NCBI GenBank assembly: GCA_018830135.1
Contig: JAHJTB010000047.1
Span: forward strand, 1-54,340
Direction of reading: 5' to 3'
Origin: Pseudomonadota bacterium
GTDB taxonomy: Bacteria > Desulfobacterota > Desulfarculia > Adiutricales > JAGVGV01
DNA: 54,340 bases
Shown here piece by piece: positions 25,866 through 35,142 of the stretch. Both the position numbers and the translations under genes were made by a program. The notes below the pieces were generated by a model. That model had not been told where the DNA came from, searched no databases, and saw nothing but the letters and a program-made list of their open reading frames with translations. Positions within the stretch are counted from its first letter, which is position 1, and each line of letters starts with the position of its first letter.

Positions 25866-26321
25866 TCAGTTGTCCCGCAGAATGCGGTCGTCGTATTCGA
25901 TCTCGATCTTGAGCTTGTGCCGGGCCTCTTCCTGGGCCAGGGTCTCGAAGGTGTCCTTGAGGCCGGCGTCGTCCGTGGCCTCGGCCAGGTCGCTGTAGAG
26001 CCTGAATGCCGCCTTCTCCCGTTTCATGGCCAGCACCAGGGCGTCCTGGTAGTCCATCTTGGGGGCGGGCTCGACGTCGACCAGGTACTCGGCGATCTTG
26101 AGGTCCTGGACCTTACCCTGGGCCGGGGCCAGCCGCTGCCCTTTCTTGACGCCTTCGAGTTTGGCCTTGTGGCCCATCTCCTGCCGGGCGAAAGAGGTAA
26201 AGGTTTCAGCCATCCAGGGTCGATCCACCCGGCCGGCCAGGTCGGTGTAGAAGTCGGCCGCTTCCTGTTCCTTGTTGATGGCGAAATCCAGGATTTCGTC
26301 CACCGAAGCGAAGGTGCTCAT
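25866..26321 (-). CDS. Ferritin-like diiron protein (rubrerythrin-related)
   Basis: A 151-residue four-helix protein with two ExxH iron sites: ARQEMGHKAKLE in the first half and AQEEARHKLKIE in the second. Upstream glutamates are in NKEQEAADFY and KREKAAFRLY. It has no rubredoxin domain. It is the last gene of the eight-gene minus-strand oxygen-defence cluster, 21 bp after the rubrerythrin gene. Such stand-alone domains usually reduce peroxide or store iron with an external electron donor, here plausibly the rubredoxin or ferredoxin of the cluster. Confidence 0.82.
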   Translation of the reverse strand: MSTFASVDEILDFAINKEQEAADFYTDLAGRVDRPWMAETFTSFARQEMGHKAKLEGVKKGQRLAPAQGKVQDLKIAEYLVDVEPAPKMDYQDALVLAMKREKAAFRLYSDLAEATDDAGLKDTFETLAQEEARHKLKIEIEYDDRILRDN

Positions 26322-26342
26322 GCTCGTGTTCCTCCAAGCTGT

Positions 26343-26954
26343 TCAGGCCACCCGGTCGAAACTGTCCCGCGTGGCGCCGCATATCGGACATTCATCCGGA
26401 GGATTCCCGGAAAAGACGTTTCCGCACACGCCGCAGACGTGGTAAACGACCTCCTTGTCCGAGGCCAGGGCCGTCAACGCCTCCTTGTACAGTTTGGCGT
26501 GAGCGCCCTCGACGTCACGGGACCGGCTGAAACTCCAGGCCACATCCTCCCGCTTCTGGATCAGGGCCTCCTTGATGAACGGGGCGTAACTTTCCGTGTG
26601 CGCCCGAATCTCGTTTTCAAAGGCCAGTTTGAGGTTGTCCTCGGTCTGGCCGACGACCCCCTCGAGATACTTCAAGTACTCGTTGGCGTGGATACGCTCC
26701 GCCTCGGCCACGGCCCGGAACAGGCGGGCCACTTCCGGGAAGCCCTCCGCGTCGGCCCGGGCGGCAAAGGCGCGGTTGCGAAGGTGGGCCTTGGACTCGG
26801 CGCCGAAGGCCTCCTTGAGCATCCGCTCGAGCGCGTCCGGAAGCGGTTCGAGGAGGATGAAGCGGTACTTGATCACGCCGCAGACCGGACAGCGGTCCGG
26901 GGGCGACTTGTCCTGGTGAACGTACCCGCAAACCGTGCATTTCCATTGTTTCAT
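26343..26954 (-). CDS. rbr: Rubrerythrin with rubredoxin-like motifs at both ends
   Basis: 203 residues: an N-terminal rubredoxin-like metal site (WKCTVCGYVHQDKSPP then RCPVCG), a central ferritin-like domain with EAERIH and EGAHAKL iron ligands, and a second rubredoxin-like site at the C-terminus (CGVCGNVF then CPICGA). Ordinary rubrerythrins carry one rubredoxin domain, so two flanking sites are uncommon. The expected function is NAD(P)H-driven reduction of hydrogen peroxide through a rubredoxin or flavodoxin chain. It starts six bases after the ferredoxin stop. Confidence 0.88.
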   Translation of the reverse strand: MKQWKCTVCGYVHQDKSPPDRCPVCGVIKYRFILLEPLPDALERMLKEAFGAESKAHLRNRAFAARADAEGFPEVARLFRAVAEAERIHANEYLKYLEGVVGQTEDNLKLAFENEIRAHTESYAPFIKEALIQKREDVAWSFSRSRDVEGAHAKLYKEALTALASDKEVVYHVCGVCGNVFSGNPPDECPICGATRDSFDRVA

Positions 26955-26960
26955 GACGAT

Positions 26961-27182
26961 TCAACCCATATCGATCCAGGAGATGCAGTCCTCCGGGCAC
27001 TTGGCCGCGGCCTCGTCCACGCATTCCTCCGGATACTCGTCGAGGACGGCCACGTCCATGTAGCCGGCCGGATTGAAATGAAAGACCCCGGGACAAAGTT
27101 CCTCGCAGCCCATGCACCGGGAGCAGCGGCTGAGATCGATATCCGGGACCCGGGCCACGCGCGCCCTGGAGGGCGACCCCAT
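26961..27182 (-). CDS. Monocluster [4Fe-4S] ferredoxin
   Basis: A 73-residue ferredoxin. The cluster ligands are CSRCMGCEELCP (CxxCxxCxxxCP), and the second half has CVDEAAAKCPEDC. This is the layout of Desulfovibrio-type ferredoxins with one 4Fe-4S cluster and possibly a disulfide. Its ATG overlaps the stop of the flavodiiron gene (ATGA), so the pair is translationally coupled, and it is a likely electron donor or acceptor for the neighbouring redox proteins. Confidence 0.88.
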   Translation of the reverse strand: MGSPSRARVARVPDIDLSRCSRCMGCEELCPGVFHFNPAGYMDVAVLDEYPEECVDEAAAKCPEDCISWIDMG

Positions 27183-28366
27183 CAGGCCGGCAGGGCCTCG
27201 GCCACCTGGCGGGCCAGATCGACGCAGGCCTCCAGGACCTGATCATCCGGCACGAAGGCGGACTTGACGCCCGGATGGACTACGTTGAGCTTCATGGCCT
27301 CGAATTCGGCGTTGATGAGTTTGACCGCCTCGCCGCTCCACCCGTGGGAGCCGAAAGCCGCGGCGACCTTGTTCTGAGGCTTGAGGCCTTTCATATAGCA
27401 AAGGAAGTCGGCCACCGTGGGGAACAGGCCGTTGTTGAGCGTGGGAGAGCCCACGAGCACCGCTCCGGCATCCTGGATTTCGGTGATGACCTCGCTGCGG
27501 TGCCAGGAGCGCAGGTGCATGAGCCGGGTCTCGACCCCGGCCCGGCCCAAAGCCTCGGCGATGACGCCGGCCATCTTCTCCGTGCTGTGCCACATCGTGT
27601 CGAAAACGACCACGGCCTTTCGCCTGGGGGCCTGCCTGGCCCACTCGACGTATTTGCCAATGATCAGCCCCGGGTCCTTGCGCCAGATTATGCCGTGATC
27701 CGGACAGACCACGTCCAGGGCCAAGCCCATCTCCGTGACCTTGTCCACCAGCTTGAGGACCAGGGCCGAGTAGGGAAGGAGGATGTTGGCGTAATACTTT
27801 TTGGCGTGAGGCAGGATCGCTTCCCCGATCTCGTCGTCGAACCGTTCGAGACCGGCGTAATGCTGGCCGAAGGCGTCGCTGGCAAAAAGGAGCCGGTCCT
27901 CCGGGCAGTAGGAAAACATGCTGTCCGGCCAGTGCAGCATCCGCGTTTCCAGGAAGTTCAGGGTGCGCTTGCCCAGGGACAGCGTCCCCCCGTTCTCCAC
28001 CGGCTGATAGTTCCAGGCCTCCTTGAAGTGACTGGACAGGTTCCTGTGCCCGACCTTGGAACAATATAGCGGCTTTTCCTCCCCGATCCGGTGCATCATG
28101 CGGGGCAGGCCGCCTGAATGGTCCATTTCCGTGTGGTTGCTGATCACGCAGTCGATTTTTTTCGGGTCCACCACCTGGCTGATCCGGGCCAGCATCTCAT
28201 CGACGAATTCCTTCTTGACCGTGTCCACCAGGGTAATTTTTTCGTCCATGACCAGATAGGCGTTGTAGGTCGAGCCCTGGTAGGTGGCGTACCCGTGAAA
28301 ATCCCTGACGTTCCAATCGATCGCGCCGACCCAGTATATGTCGTCGACCACTTTTACCGGCTTCAT
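27182..28366 (-). CDS. Flavodiiron protein (oxygen or NO reductase)
   Basis: About 394 residues: an N-terminal metallo-beta-lactamase-like diiron domain with ligands H78-x-E80-x-D82-H83, later MLHWPDSMF, ASDAFGQH and CPDHGIIW, then a flavodoxin domain (VVFDTMWHSTEKMAGVIAEALGRAGVE). It has no fused rubredoxin, matching the separate rubredoxin gene in the cluster. These enzymes reduce oxygen to water or NO to nitrous oxide in the cytoplasm of anaerobes. The ATG at 28366 follows TTGGAGGAAGAG. It overlaps the ferredoxin gene downstream. Confidence 0.93.
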   Translation of the reverse strand: MKPVKVVDDIYWVGAIDWNVRDFHGYATYQGSTYNAYLVMDEKITLVDTVKKEFVDEMLARISQVVDPKKIDCVISNHTEMDHSGGLPRMMHRIGEEKPLYCSKVGHRNLSSHFKEAWNYQPVENGGTLSLGKRTLNFLETRMLHWPDSMFSYCPEDRLLFASDAFGQHYAGLERFDDEIGEAILPHAKKYYANILLPYSALVLKLVDKVTEMGLALDVVCPDHGIIWRKDPGLIIGKYVEWARQAPRRKAVVVFDTMWHSTEKMAGVIAEALGRAGVETRLMHLRSWHRSEVITEIQDAGAVLVGSPTLNNGLFPTVADFLCYMKGLKPQNKVAAAFGSHGWSGEAVKLINAEFEAMKLNVVHPGVKSAFVPDDQVLEACVDLARQVAEALPA

Positions 28367-28509
28367 CTCTTCCTCCAAACGACTTGCGATCATTCACCCG
28401 GGCCCGGCCCGCGGCGAAAAACACGCCCCGGGCCGGACGTCTTACGTCTCCCGTTTCTAACTCGGCCCCTGGCCTTGACTCGCGGCGAGGCCGGTCCGGA
28501 GGGGAGCGG

Positions 28510-29004
28510 CTATTTGCCCAGGCGCCTTAGCTGCAGGGCCAGTCTCCTGAGGTGGCCCTGTTCCTCCTTGACCAGAACGCCGATCTTGTCCCGACTCTCG
28601 GCCCCTTCGGCCATGTTCTGTATTTCGGCGAAAAAGACGATCGAGTCCTTTTCAAACTGCATGGCCAGTTTGAGGGCCTCGGTCGCCCCCTGGACCTTGT
28701 CGAGCTGCACGTCCACGTCGGCGCCGGTCCGGAAGACATGCATGTCGGCCATCATCTTCAGATACTGGTCCATTTCATTGTCCGGGTCCCAGACCTGGCT
28801 TTGGGAGGCCGCCTCGGGCAGTTCGTTCCGGAGTTCGGTAAAACGGGCCTTGTGCTTGAGCTCTTCACCGGCCAGTTCGGCGAAAATCTTTTTCACCTCG
28901 GCATCGTCCGTCTTGGCCTGGGCCTTCTCGTAGAACCGGAGCCCGTTTTCCTCGATATCGATCGCGATCTTGAACACTTCGCTGGCGTTGAACCCGTATA
29001 TCAT
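28510..29004 (-). CDS. Ferritin-like diiron protein
   Basis: A 164-residue helical protein with paired iron sites AGEELKHKARF and VKEEQGHLRRL, plus ENGLRFYEKA and EKDSIVFFAE upstream of each. A third acidic helix region (NEMDQYLKMMADMHVF) lies between the halves. It is 18 bp downstream of rubredoxin and 143 bp upstream of the flavodiiron gene. Distinct in sequence from the three other ferritin-like proteins of the cluster; a peroxidase or iron-sequestering role is inferred. Confidence 0.8.
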   Translation of the reverse strand: MIYGFNASEVFKIAIDIEENGLRFYEKAQAKTDDAEVKKIFAELAGEELKHKARFTELRNELPEAASQSQVWDPDNEMDQYLKMMADMHVFRTGADVDVQLDKVQGATEALKLAMQFEKDSIVFFAEIQNMAEGAESRDKIGVLVKEEQGHLRRLALQLRRLGK

Positions 29005-29022
29005 CGGATATGCTCCCCGCTC

Positions 29023-29181
29023 TTATTCCTTTTCGAACTGGTCTTTGGCCGCGCCGCAGACCGGACAGGTCCAGTCGTCGGGCAGGTCCTTGAACTTGGT
29101 CCCGGCCGCAACGCCGTTGTCCGGGTCGCCTTCGGCCGGATCGTAAACATATCCGCAAACCGAGCACACATACTTGTCCAT
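29023..29181 (-). CDS. rub: Rubredoxin
   Basis: A 52-residue rubredoxin with the two canonical knuckles [13 protein letters not shown] and [12 protein letters not shown], and the conserved [14 protein letters not shown] stretch between them. The start is the ATG at 29181, after GGAGGAAAAGAAA. It is a one-iron electron carrier and the natural partner of the rubredoxin-less flavodiiron protein and the ferritin-like proteins in the same cluster. Confidence 0.95.
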   Translation of the reverse strand: MDKYVCSVCGYVYDPAEGDPDNGVAAGTKFKDLPDDWTCPVCGAAKDQFEKE

Positions 29182-29257
29182 TTTCTTTTCCTCCCTGTCT
29201 TCAGATGGTTGAATGTGCGACGTGCTTCACCGGTCCCACTTTAAACCATGGACCGGT

Positions 29258-29494
29258 CTAGTTCAAGCCGGCAGTTTCCCGTTTCCAGACCGCCAGCATG
29301 CCGTCCTTGCTGAAAGCCATCTGGACCAGCTCCCAGCCGGCCAGCCCTCTTTCGTTCATCCAGGCAGCCAATACCTCGATCTGGCTGGACGGTACGTCCT
29401 CCAGGTTGCAGTCTCCCGCGGCCGAACAGTAGAAAGCCACCTTCTTGAACTCCTCGGCCATATGCGTGGTGATCTCGTATTCGAACTTCTTCAT
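29258..29494 (-). CDS. Small DUF4177-like protein
   Basis: 78 residues. The pattern KKFEYEITTH ... LAAWMNERGLAGWELVQMA ... GMLAVWKRE matches the DUF4177 type: an N-terminal strand, a helix ending in G-x-x-GWELV, and a terminal strand with K/R. Function unknown. A GGAGG site precedes the ATG. Its place between a ferritin-like gene and rubredoxin suggests a link to the redox cluster, but nothing in the sequence shows a cofactor site. Confidence 0.65.
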   Translation of the reverse strand: MKKFEYEITTHMAEEFKKVAFYCSAAGDCNLEDVPSSQIEVLAAWMNERGLAGWELVQMAFSKDGMLAVWKRETAGLN

Positions 29495-29521
29495 CTCGCC
29501 TCCTCGGCACGGGCGACCGAA

Positions 29522-30031
29522 TCAGCCGCCCCAGGGCATCCTCGAGTACTCGTCCGTGAGCCGGTCCCGGTACTCCTTGAAAAACAACTCGTGCCGCTTC
29601 TCCCAGTCCGCCAGCATTTGAAAGGCGCTGGCCGGCGCGCCTTCGGCCTTGGAGGCCGCGTGGGCGTAAAACTCGCTCAGGTCCCTCTCGATCAGCCAGG
29701 CCATGTTGAACACGGTCACGTCCGGCACCATGGAACCGGCCAGGCCCTGTTCCAGGAATTCGGACCGGGCCCGGGCGTCGAAGAAGTCGACCGGCTCGAT
29801 GACCACCTCCCGGACCCGGACCAGGTCGATCCGGCCCGTATCCTTGAGATCGCCCAGAACGCGGTTGATAAAGTCGATGTGCCGTTGCTCCTCCTGGATC
29901 AGGCGCTCGAAGGCGCTGACGGCGGCGCCGATCCCCAGCCGTTTCAAGGACGCTTGGAAAAAGCTCATCCCTGTTTTTTCCTGGTTGAGGGCGTATTCGA
30001 AGACCTTGATCAAATTGTCCTGGCCCGGCAT
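29522..30031 (-). CDS. Ferritin-like diiron protein, first gene of the cluster
   Basis: 169 residues with two iron sites: QEEQRHIDFIN in the first half and DWEKRHELFF in the second, plus QEKTGMSFF and ERDLSEFYAH supplying further glutamates. The central segment (EPVDFFDARARSEFLEQGL) is not found in the other three paralogues. The ATG at 30031 follows AAGGAGG. It opens the minus-strand cluster; a long imperfect hairpin lies just upstream at 30049-30102. Confidence 0.8.
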   Translation of the reverse strand: MPGQDNLIKVFEYALNQEKTGMSFFQASLKRLGIGAAVSAFERLIQEEQRHIDFINRVLGDLKDTGRIDLVRVREVVIEPVDFFDARARSEFLEQGLAGSMVPDVTVFNMAWLIERDLSEFYAHAASKAEGAPASAFQMLADWEKRHELFFKEYRDRLTDEYSRMPWGG

Positions 30032-30048
30032 ATGTCCTCCTTGGCTCA

Positions 30049-30102
30049 AACCCGGATGTTGCTGTTGGATTCGGCTGGAATCCAGTTTACCAGCAATCCG
30101 GG
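30049..30102. repeat. Imperfect long hairpin related to the 178-bp element's ends
   Basis: The left part (AACCCGGATGTTGCTGTTG, 30049-30067) matches the 19-bp terminus of the element at 20503 at 17 of 19 positions. The right part (CAGCAATCCGGG, 30091-30102) pairs with it, and GGATTC/GAATCC form an inner stem. It could be an internally deleted copy, and it also lies where a terminator for the upstream gene or a leader structure would be. Confidence 0.45.
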
Positions 30103-30118
30103 GGAAAATAAACCGCCC

Positions 30119-32176
<2,058 letters not shown>

Positions 32177-32426
32177 GGTTCGTCCTCCTTGTCTAATGAA
32201 TATAGGCGCTGCCCGGGCCTTCTTCAAGTCGGGGCCGTTCCCGGTAATCCAGGAACAGGAGCACCTTGGGTTCCGGACCCCCGCGCGGTCCCGCAACGCC
32301 GCCAAGCGGAGGCATGGACAGGTTCCCTCGCCATATCAACTTGATGTTGAAACGAAATTTGATATAATGGGCCATCGGGGTTTCCATGGCCGAGACCGGC
32401 GTCCTCATACCCGGGATATAACAAAC

Positions 32427-33680
32427 GTGAAAATCGACCTGTCCAAATGGATGCAGACCTACACGGAGGCCTTCAAGGCCCTCCAGGGGACCCATTTTTT
32501 CCGCGTGGTGACCATCACCGGGCTGCTGATCATCCTGGCCGCCATGCTGATGTTCGTGGTCGAGTATCCCCAGGAACCCGTGGCCAAGGGAGTCTGGGAC
32601 GCCATCTGGTGGGCTATCGTCACCATGACCACGGTCGGATACGGCGACATCGTGCCCAAGACCGTTTTCGGCCGGATCATCGGCTTCGGGGTCATGATTT
32701 CCGGCGTGTTCCTGGTATCGATGATGACCGCCACGATCGCCTCGGTTTTCGTGTCCCAGCGGATCAAGGAGGGAAAAGGCTTGGAAGACGTAAGAGACAG
32801 GGATCACATCGTGGTTTGCGGGTGGAACGAACACGGAAACAGCGTCATCCAGGGCCTTGTCAATCTCCTTCGCCCCCGAATACCGGTCGTCGCCCTGGTC
32901 AACGAACTGCCCCGCGAGGAAGTGGACGCCATCCTGTACCGTTTCAAGGACATCCAGTTCCGTTTCGTGCGGGGCAATTTCACCAAGGAGGAAATTCTGG
33001 CCCGGGCCAACATCAAACGCGCCCGCGCGGCGATCGTGCTGGCCGACGCCAGCGGCCACCATCCCATCGAAGCCGCCGACGAACGGACCATCTTCGGGGC
33101 CCTGGCCATCAAGTCCATGGCCCCCAAGGTCAAAACCTGCGCCGAACTGCGCAACCCGGAAAACAAGGAACACCTTCGGCGGGCCAACGTGGACGAGATC
33201 GTGGTCCGGGGGGAACAGAACGCGGCCATACTGGCCAGCGCCGCCGCCGCCACCGGGCTGTCCACCGTGATGAAACTGCTGCTCAACGTCGAGGAGGGCA
33301 ACAAGCTCTGGCGGGTCAGACTCCCGGACCGCTTCGTCGGCCGGACCGTGGGCGACCTGAACACGTTTTTCCGGGACAAGTTCTCGGCCATTCTCATGGC
33401 CATCGTCACCGAAACGTCGGCCATCCGTCTCGAGGACATCATGTCCCAGGACGCCACGGCCATCGACGATTTCATCAAGCGCAAGTTCGAGGAGTCCGGC
33501 AAGGACTTCTTCTCTTCGGGCAAGGGCCGGGTTTCGGTCCAGATCAACCCTCCCTTCGACTATGTACTCACGAAAAACGACGCGGCCGTCGTCCTGGGAC
33601 GGGACCGGCCGGCCGAGGCCTCCCTCCTTGAAAAATCCCTTGATTTCGTGGTGGGTGGCGGCCGTTCGGAGGAAAAATGA
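32427..33680 (+). CDS. Two-helix potassium channel with RCK (TrkA-N) domain
   Basis: About 417 residues. TM1 (about 25-45, FRVVTITGLLIILAAMLMFVV), a pore helix with the K+ filter TVGYGD (69-74) and TM2 (FGRIIGFGVMISGVFLVSMMTATIASVF) form the pore. From about residue 124 (DHIVVCGWNEHGNSV) comes a Rossmann-type RCK domain, then a TrkA-C-like segment (VRLPDRFVGRTVGDLNTFF). The GTG at 32427 is my start; the ribosome site is weak (GGGAT), and an ATG eight codons later is possible. Its stop overlaps the cyclic-nucleotide-binding gene's ATG, so both proteins should be made together. Confidence 0.87.
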   Translation: MKIDLSKWMQTYTEAFKALQGTHFFRVVTITGLLIILAAMLMFVVEYPQEPVAKGVWDAIWWAIVTMTTVGYGDIVPKTVFGRIIGFGVMISGVFLVSMMTATIASVFVSQRIKEGKGLEDVRDRDHIVVCGWNEHGNSVIQGLVNLLRPRIPVVALVNELPREEVDAILYRFKDIQFRFVRGNFTKEEILARANIKRARAAIVLADASGHHPIEAADERTIFGALAIKSMAPKVKTCAELRNPENKEHLRRANVDEIVVRGEQNAAILASAAAATGLSTVMKLLLNVEEGNKLWRVRLPDRFVGRTVGDLNTFFRDKFSAILMAIVTETSAIRLEDIMSQDATAIDDFIKRKFEESGKDFFSSGKGRVSVQINPPFDYVLTKNDAAVVLGRDRPAEASLLEKSLDFVVGGGRSEEK

Positions 33681-34183
33681 TCCCCGAGATCGATTTCCTG
33701 AGAAAGATTTATATTTTTCAGGACCTGGTGGACCAGGAGCTCGAGTTCATCGCCCAGATCATGACCCCGCGCGAGTTCCCCTCCGGCGAGCTGGTCATCG
33801 AGGAAGGCAAGCAGGGCGATTCCATGTACGTCATTGCCGAGGGGGAGGTTCAGGTCTTCAAGTCCCTGACCATGAAGTTCGGCGAGGACGACTTTCGCGA
33901 AACGGAAAAGACCCTGATCACGCTTCGGGCCGAAGACCACGTGGTCATCGGGGAGATGTCCCTGATCACCGAGGCCGAACGTTCGGCCACGGTCACCGCC
34001 CAGATCGACAGCACCCTGTATGAAATCACCCGGGAACATTTTCTCAACCTGGCCTGGGCCAAGCCGGAGTTGGGGCTCAAGGTCACCCTGCGCCTGGCCG
34101 AGTTGGTCAGCCAGCGTCTGAAGAAGTCCGGCGAGGACGTCATCCGGTTGACGACCGCGCTTTCCATTGCATTGAGCCAGTAA
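33677..34183 (+). CDS. Cyclic nucleotide-binding domain protein coupled to the channel gene
   Basis: 168 residues, a single CNB domain. The phosphate-binding cassette is IGEMSLITEAERSATVTA, with the conserved Gly-Glu and the Arg that contacts the cyclic phosphate. GKQGDSMYVIAEGEVQV is the usual beta-turn segment. It has no DNA-binding helix-turn-helix, so it is not a Crp-type regulator. The ATG overlaps the channel's TGA (ATGA). I infer a separate gating subunit for the channel. The nucleotide specificity is not readable. Confidence 0.85.
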   Translation: MIPEIDFLRKIYIFQDLVDQELEFIAQIMTPREFPSGELVIEEGKQGDSMYVIAEGEVQVFKSLTMKFGEDDFRETEKTLITLRAEDHVVIGEMSLITEAERSATVTAQIDSTLYEITREHFLNLAWAKPELGLKVTLRLAELVSQRLKKSGEDVIRLTTALSIALSQ

Positions 34184-34193
34184 GGGACCGGCC

Positions 34194-35105
34194 ATGAAGG
34201 TCTTTCTGACCGGCGCGAGCGGCTTCGTGGGCCGGGGACTGGCCCGGTTCCTGACCGGCCAGGGGCACCAGGTCCTCCTCCTGACCCGTTCGGCCGGAAA
34301 CCGGCCCGACCCGGGACCGGGCTCGTCCTGGGTCGAGGGGGACCCGACCCGGCCAGGCCCCTGGCAGGACGCGGCGGCCGAGGCCGAGGCCGCGGTCAAC
34401 CTGGCCGGAGAATCCATTTTCACCCGCTGGACGCCGGAGATCAAAGACCGCATCCTGGAAAGCCGCGTCCGGGCGACCCGCAATCTGGTGGACGCTCTGA
34501 CCTCCCGAGGCCGGGCCACGGTGCTGCTGAGCGCGTCCGCCGTGGGTTATTACGGGTTTCGCGGGGACGAAGACCTGGACGAGTCCGGGACGCCGGGCCG
34601 GGACTTCCTGGCCGAAGTCACCCGCCAATGGGAAGCGGAAGCCCTCGGGGCCGAGGCCCGGGGAGTCCGGACGGCCGTCATGCGCTTCGGCATCGTCCTG
34701 TCCGCCGACGGCGGGGCCCTGGGCCGGATGCTGCCCCTGTTCCGGGTGGGCCTGGGCGGCCGTCTCGGCTCGGGCCGCCAATGGTTCTCCTGGATTCACC
34801 GGCACGATCTCGTCCGGGCCGTCCAGTTCGTTTTCGAACGCCCTGAAGCCAAGGGGGCCTACAATTTCACCGCCCCCCACCCGATTACCAACCGGGAGTT
34901 CACCCGGGCCCTGGCCCGGGTCATCGGACGGCCGGCCATCCTGCCCGCGCCGGGTTTCGCCGTTCGGCTGGCCCTGGGGGAGTTCGGATCGGTTCTGCTG
35001 GAAGGCCAGAAGGTCGTCCCCCGAAAGCTGCTCGACCTGGGCTTTGATTTCGAGTTTCCCGAAATTGAACCCGCCCTGAAAGACCTGCTCGCCCCGAGGG
35101 ACTGA
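34194..35105 (+). CDS. TIGR01777 family epimerase (YfcH/SulA-type NAD-dependent)
   Basis: A 303-residue extended-SDR protein with the nucleotide loop FLTGASGFVGRGLARFL, AAVNLAGESIFTRW, the ARNLVDALxx/ATVLLSASAVGYYG segment with the YYGFRGDE catalytic region, and the C-terminal TIGR01777 pattern VVPRKLLDLGFDFEFPEIEPAL. The physiological substrate is unknown. It follows the CNB gene by 10 bp and may be carried on the same transcript. Confidence 0.9.
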   Translation: MKVFLTGASGFVGRGLARFLTGQGHQVLLLTRSAGNRPDPGPGSSWVEGDPTRPGPWQDAAAEAEAAVNLAGESIFTRWTPEIKDRILESRVRATRNLVDALTSRGRATVLLSASAVGYYGFRGDEDLDESGTPGRDFLAEVTRQWEAEALGAEARGVRTAVMRFGIVLSADGGALGRMLPLFRVGLGGRLGSGRQWFSWIHRHDLVRAVQFVFERPEAKGAYNFTAPHPITNREFTRALARVIGRPAILPAPGFAVRLALGEFGSVLLEGQKVVPRKLLDLGFDFEFPEIEPALKDLLAPRD

Positions 35106-35142
35106 ACCGGACAACCTGCCCCGCTACCGCCGGGAGACGCCC

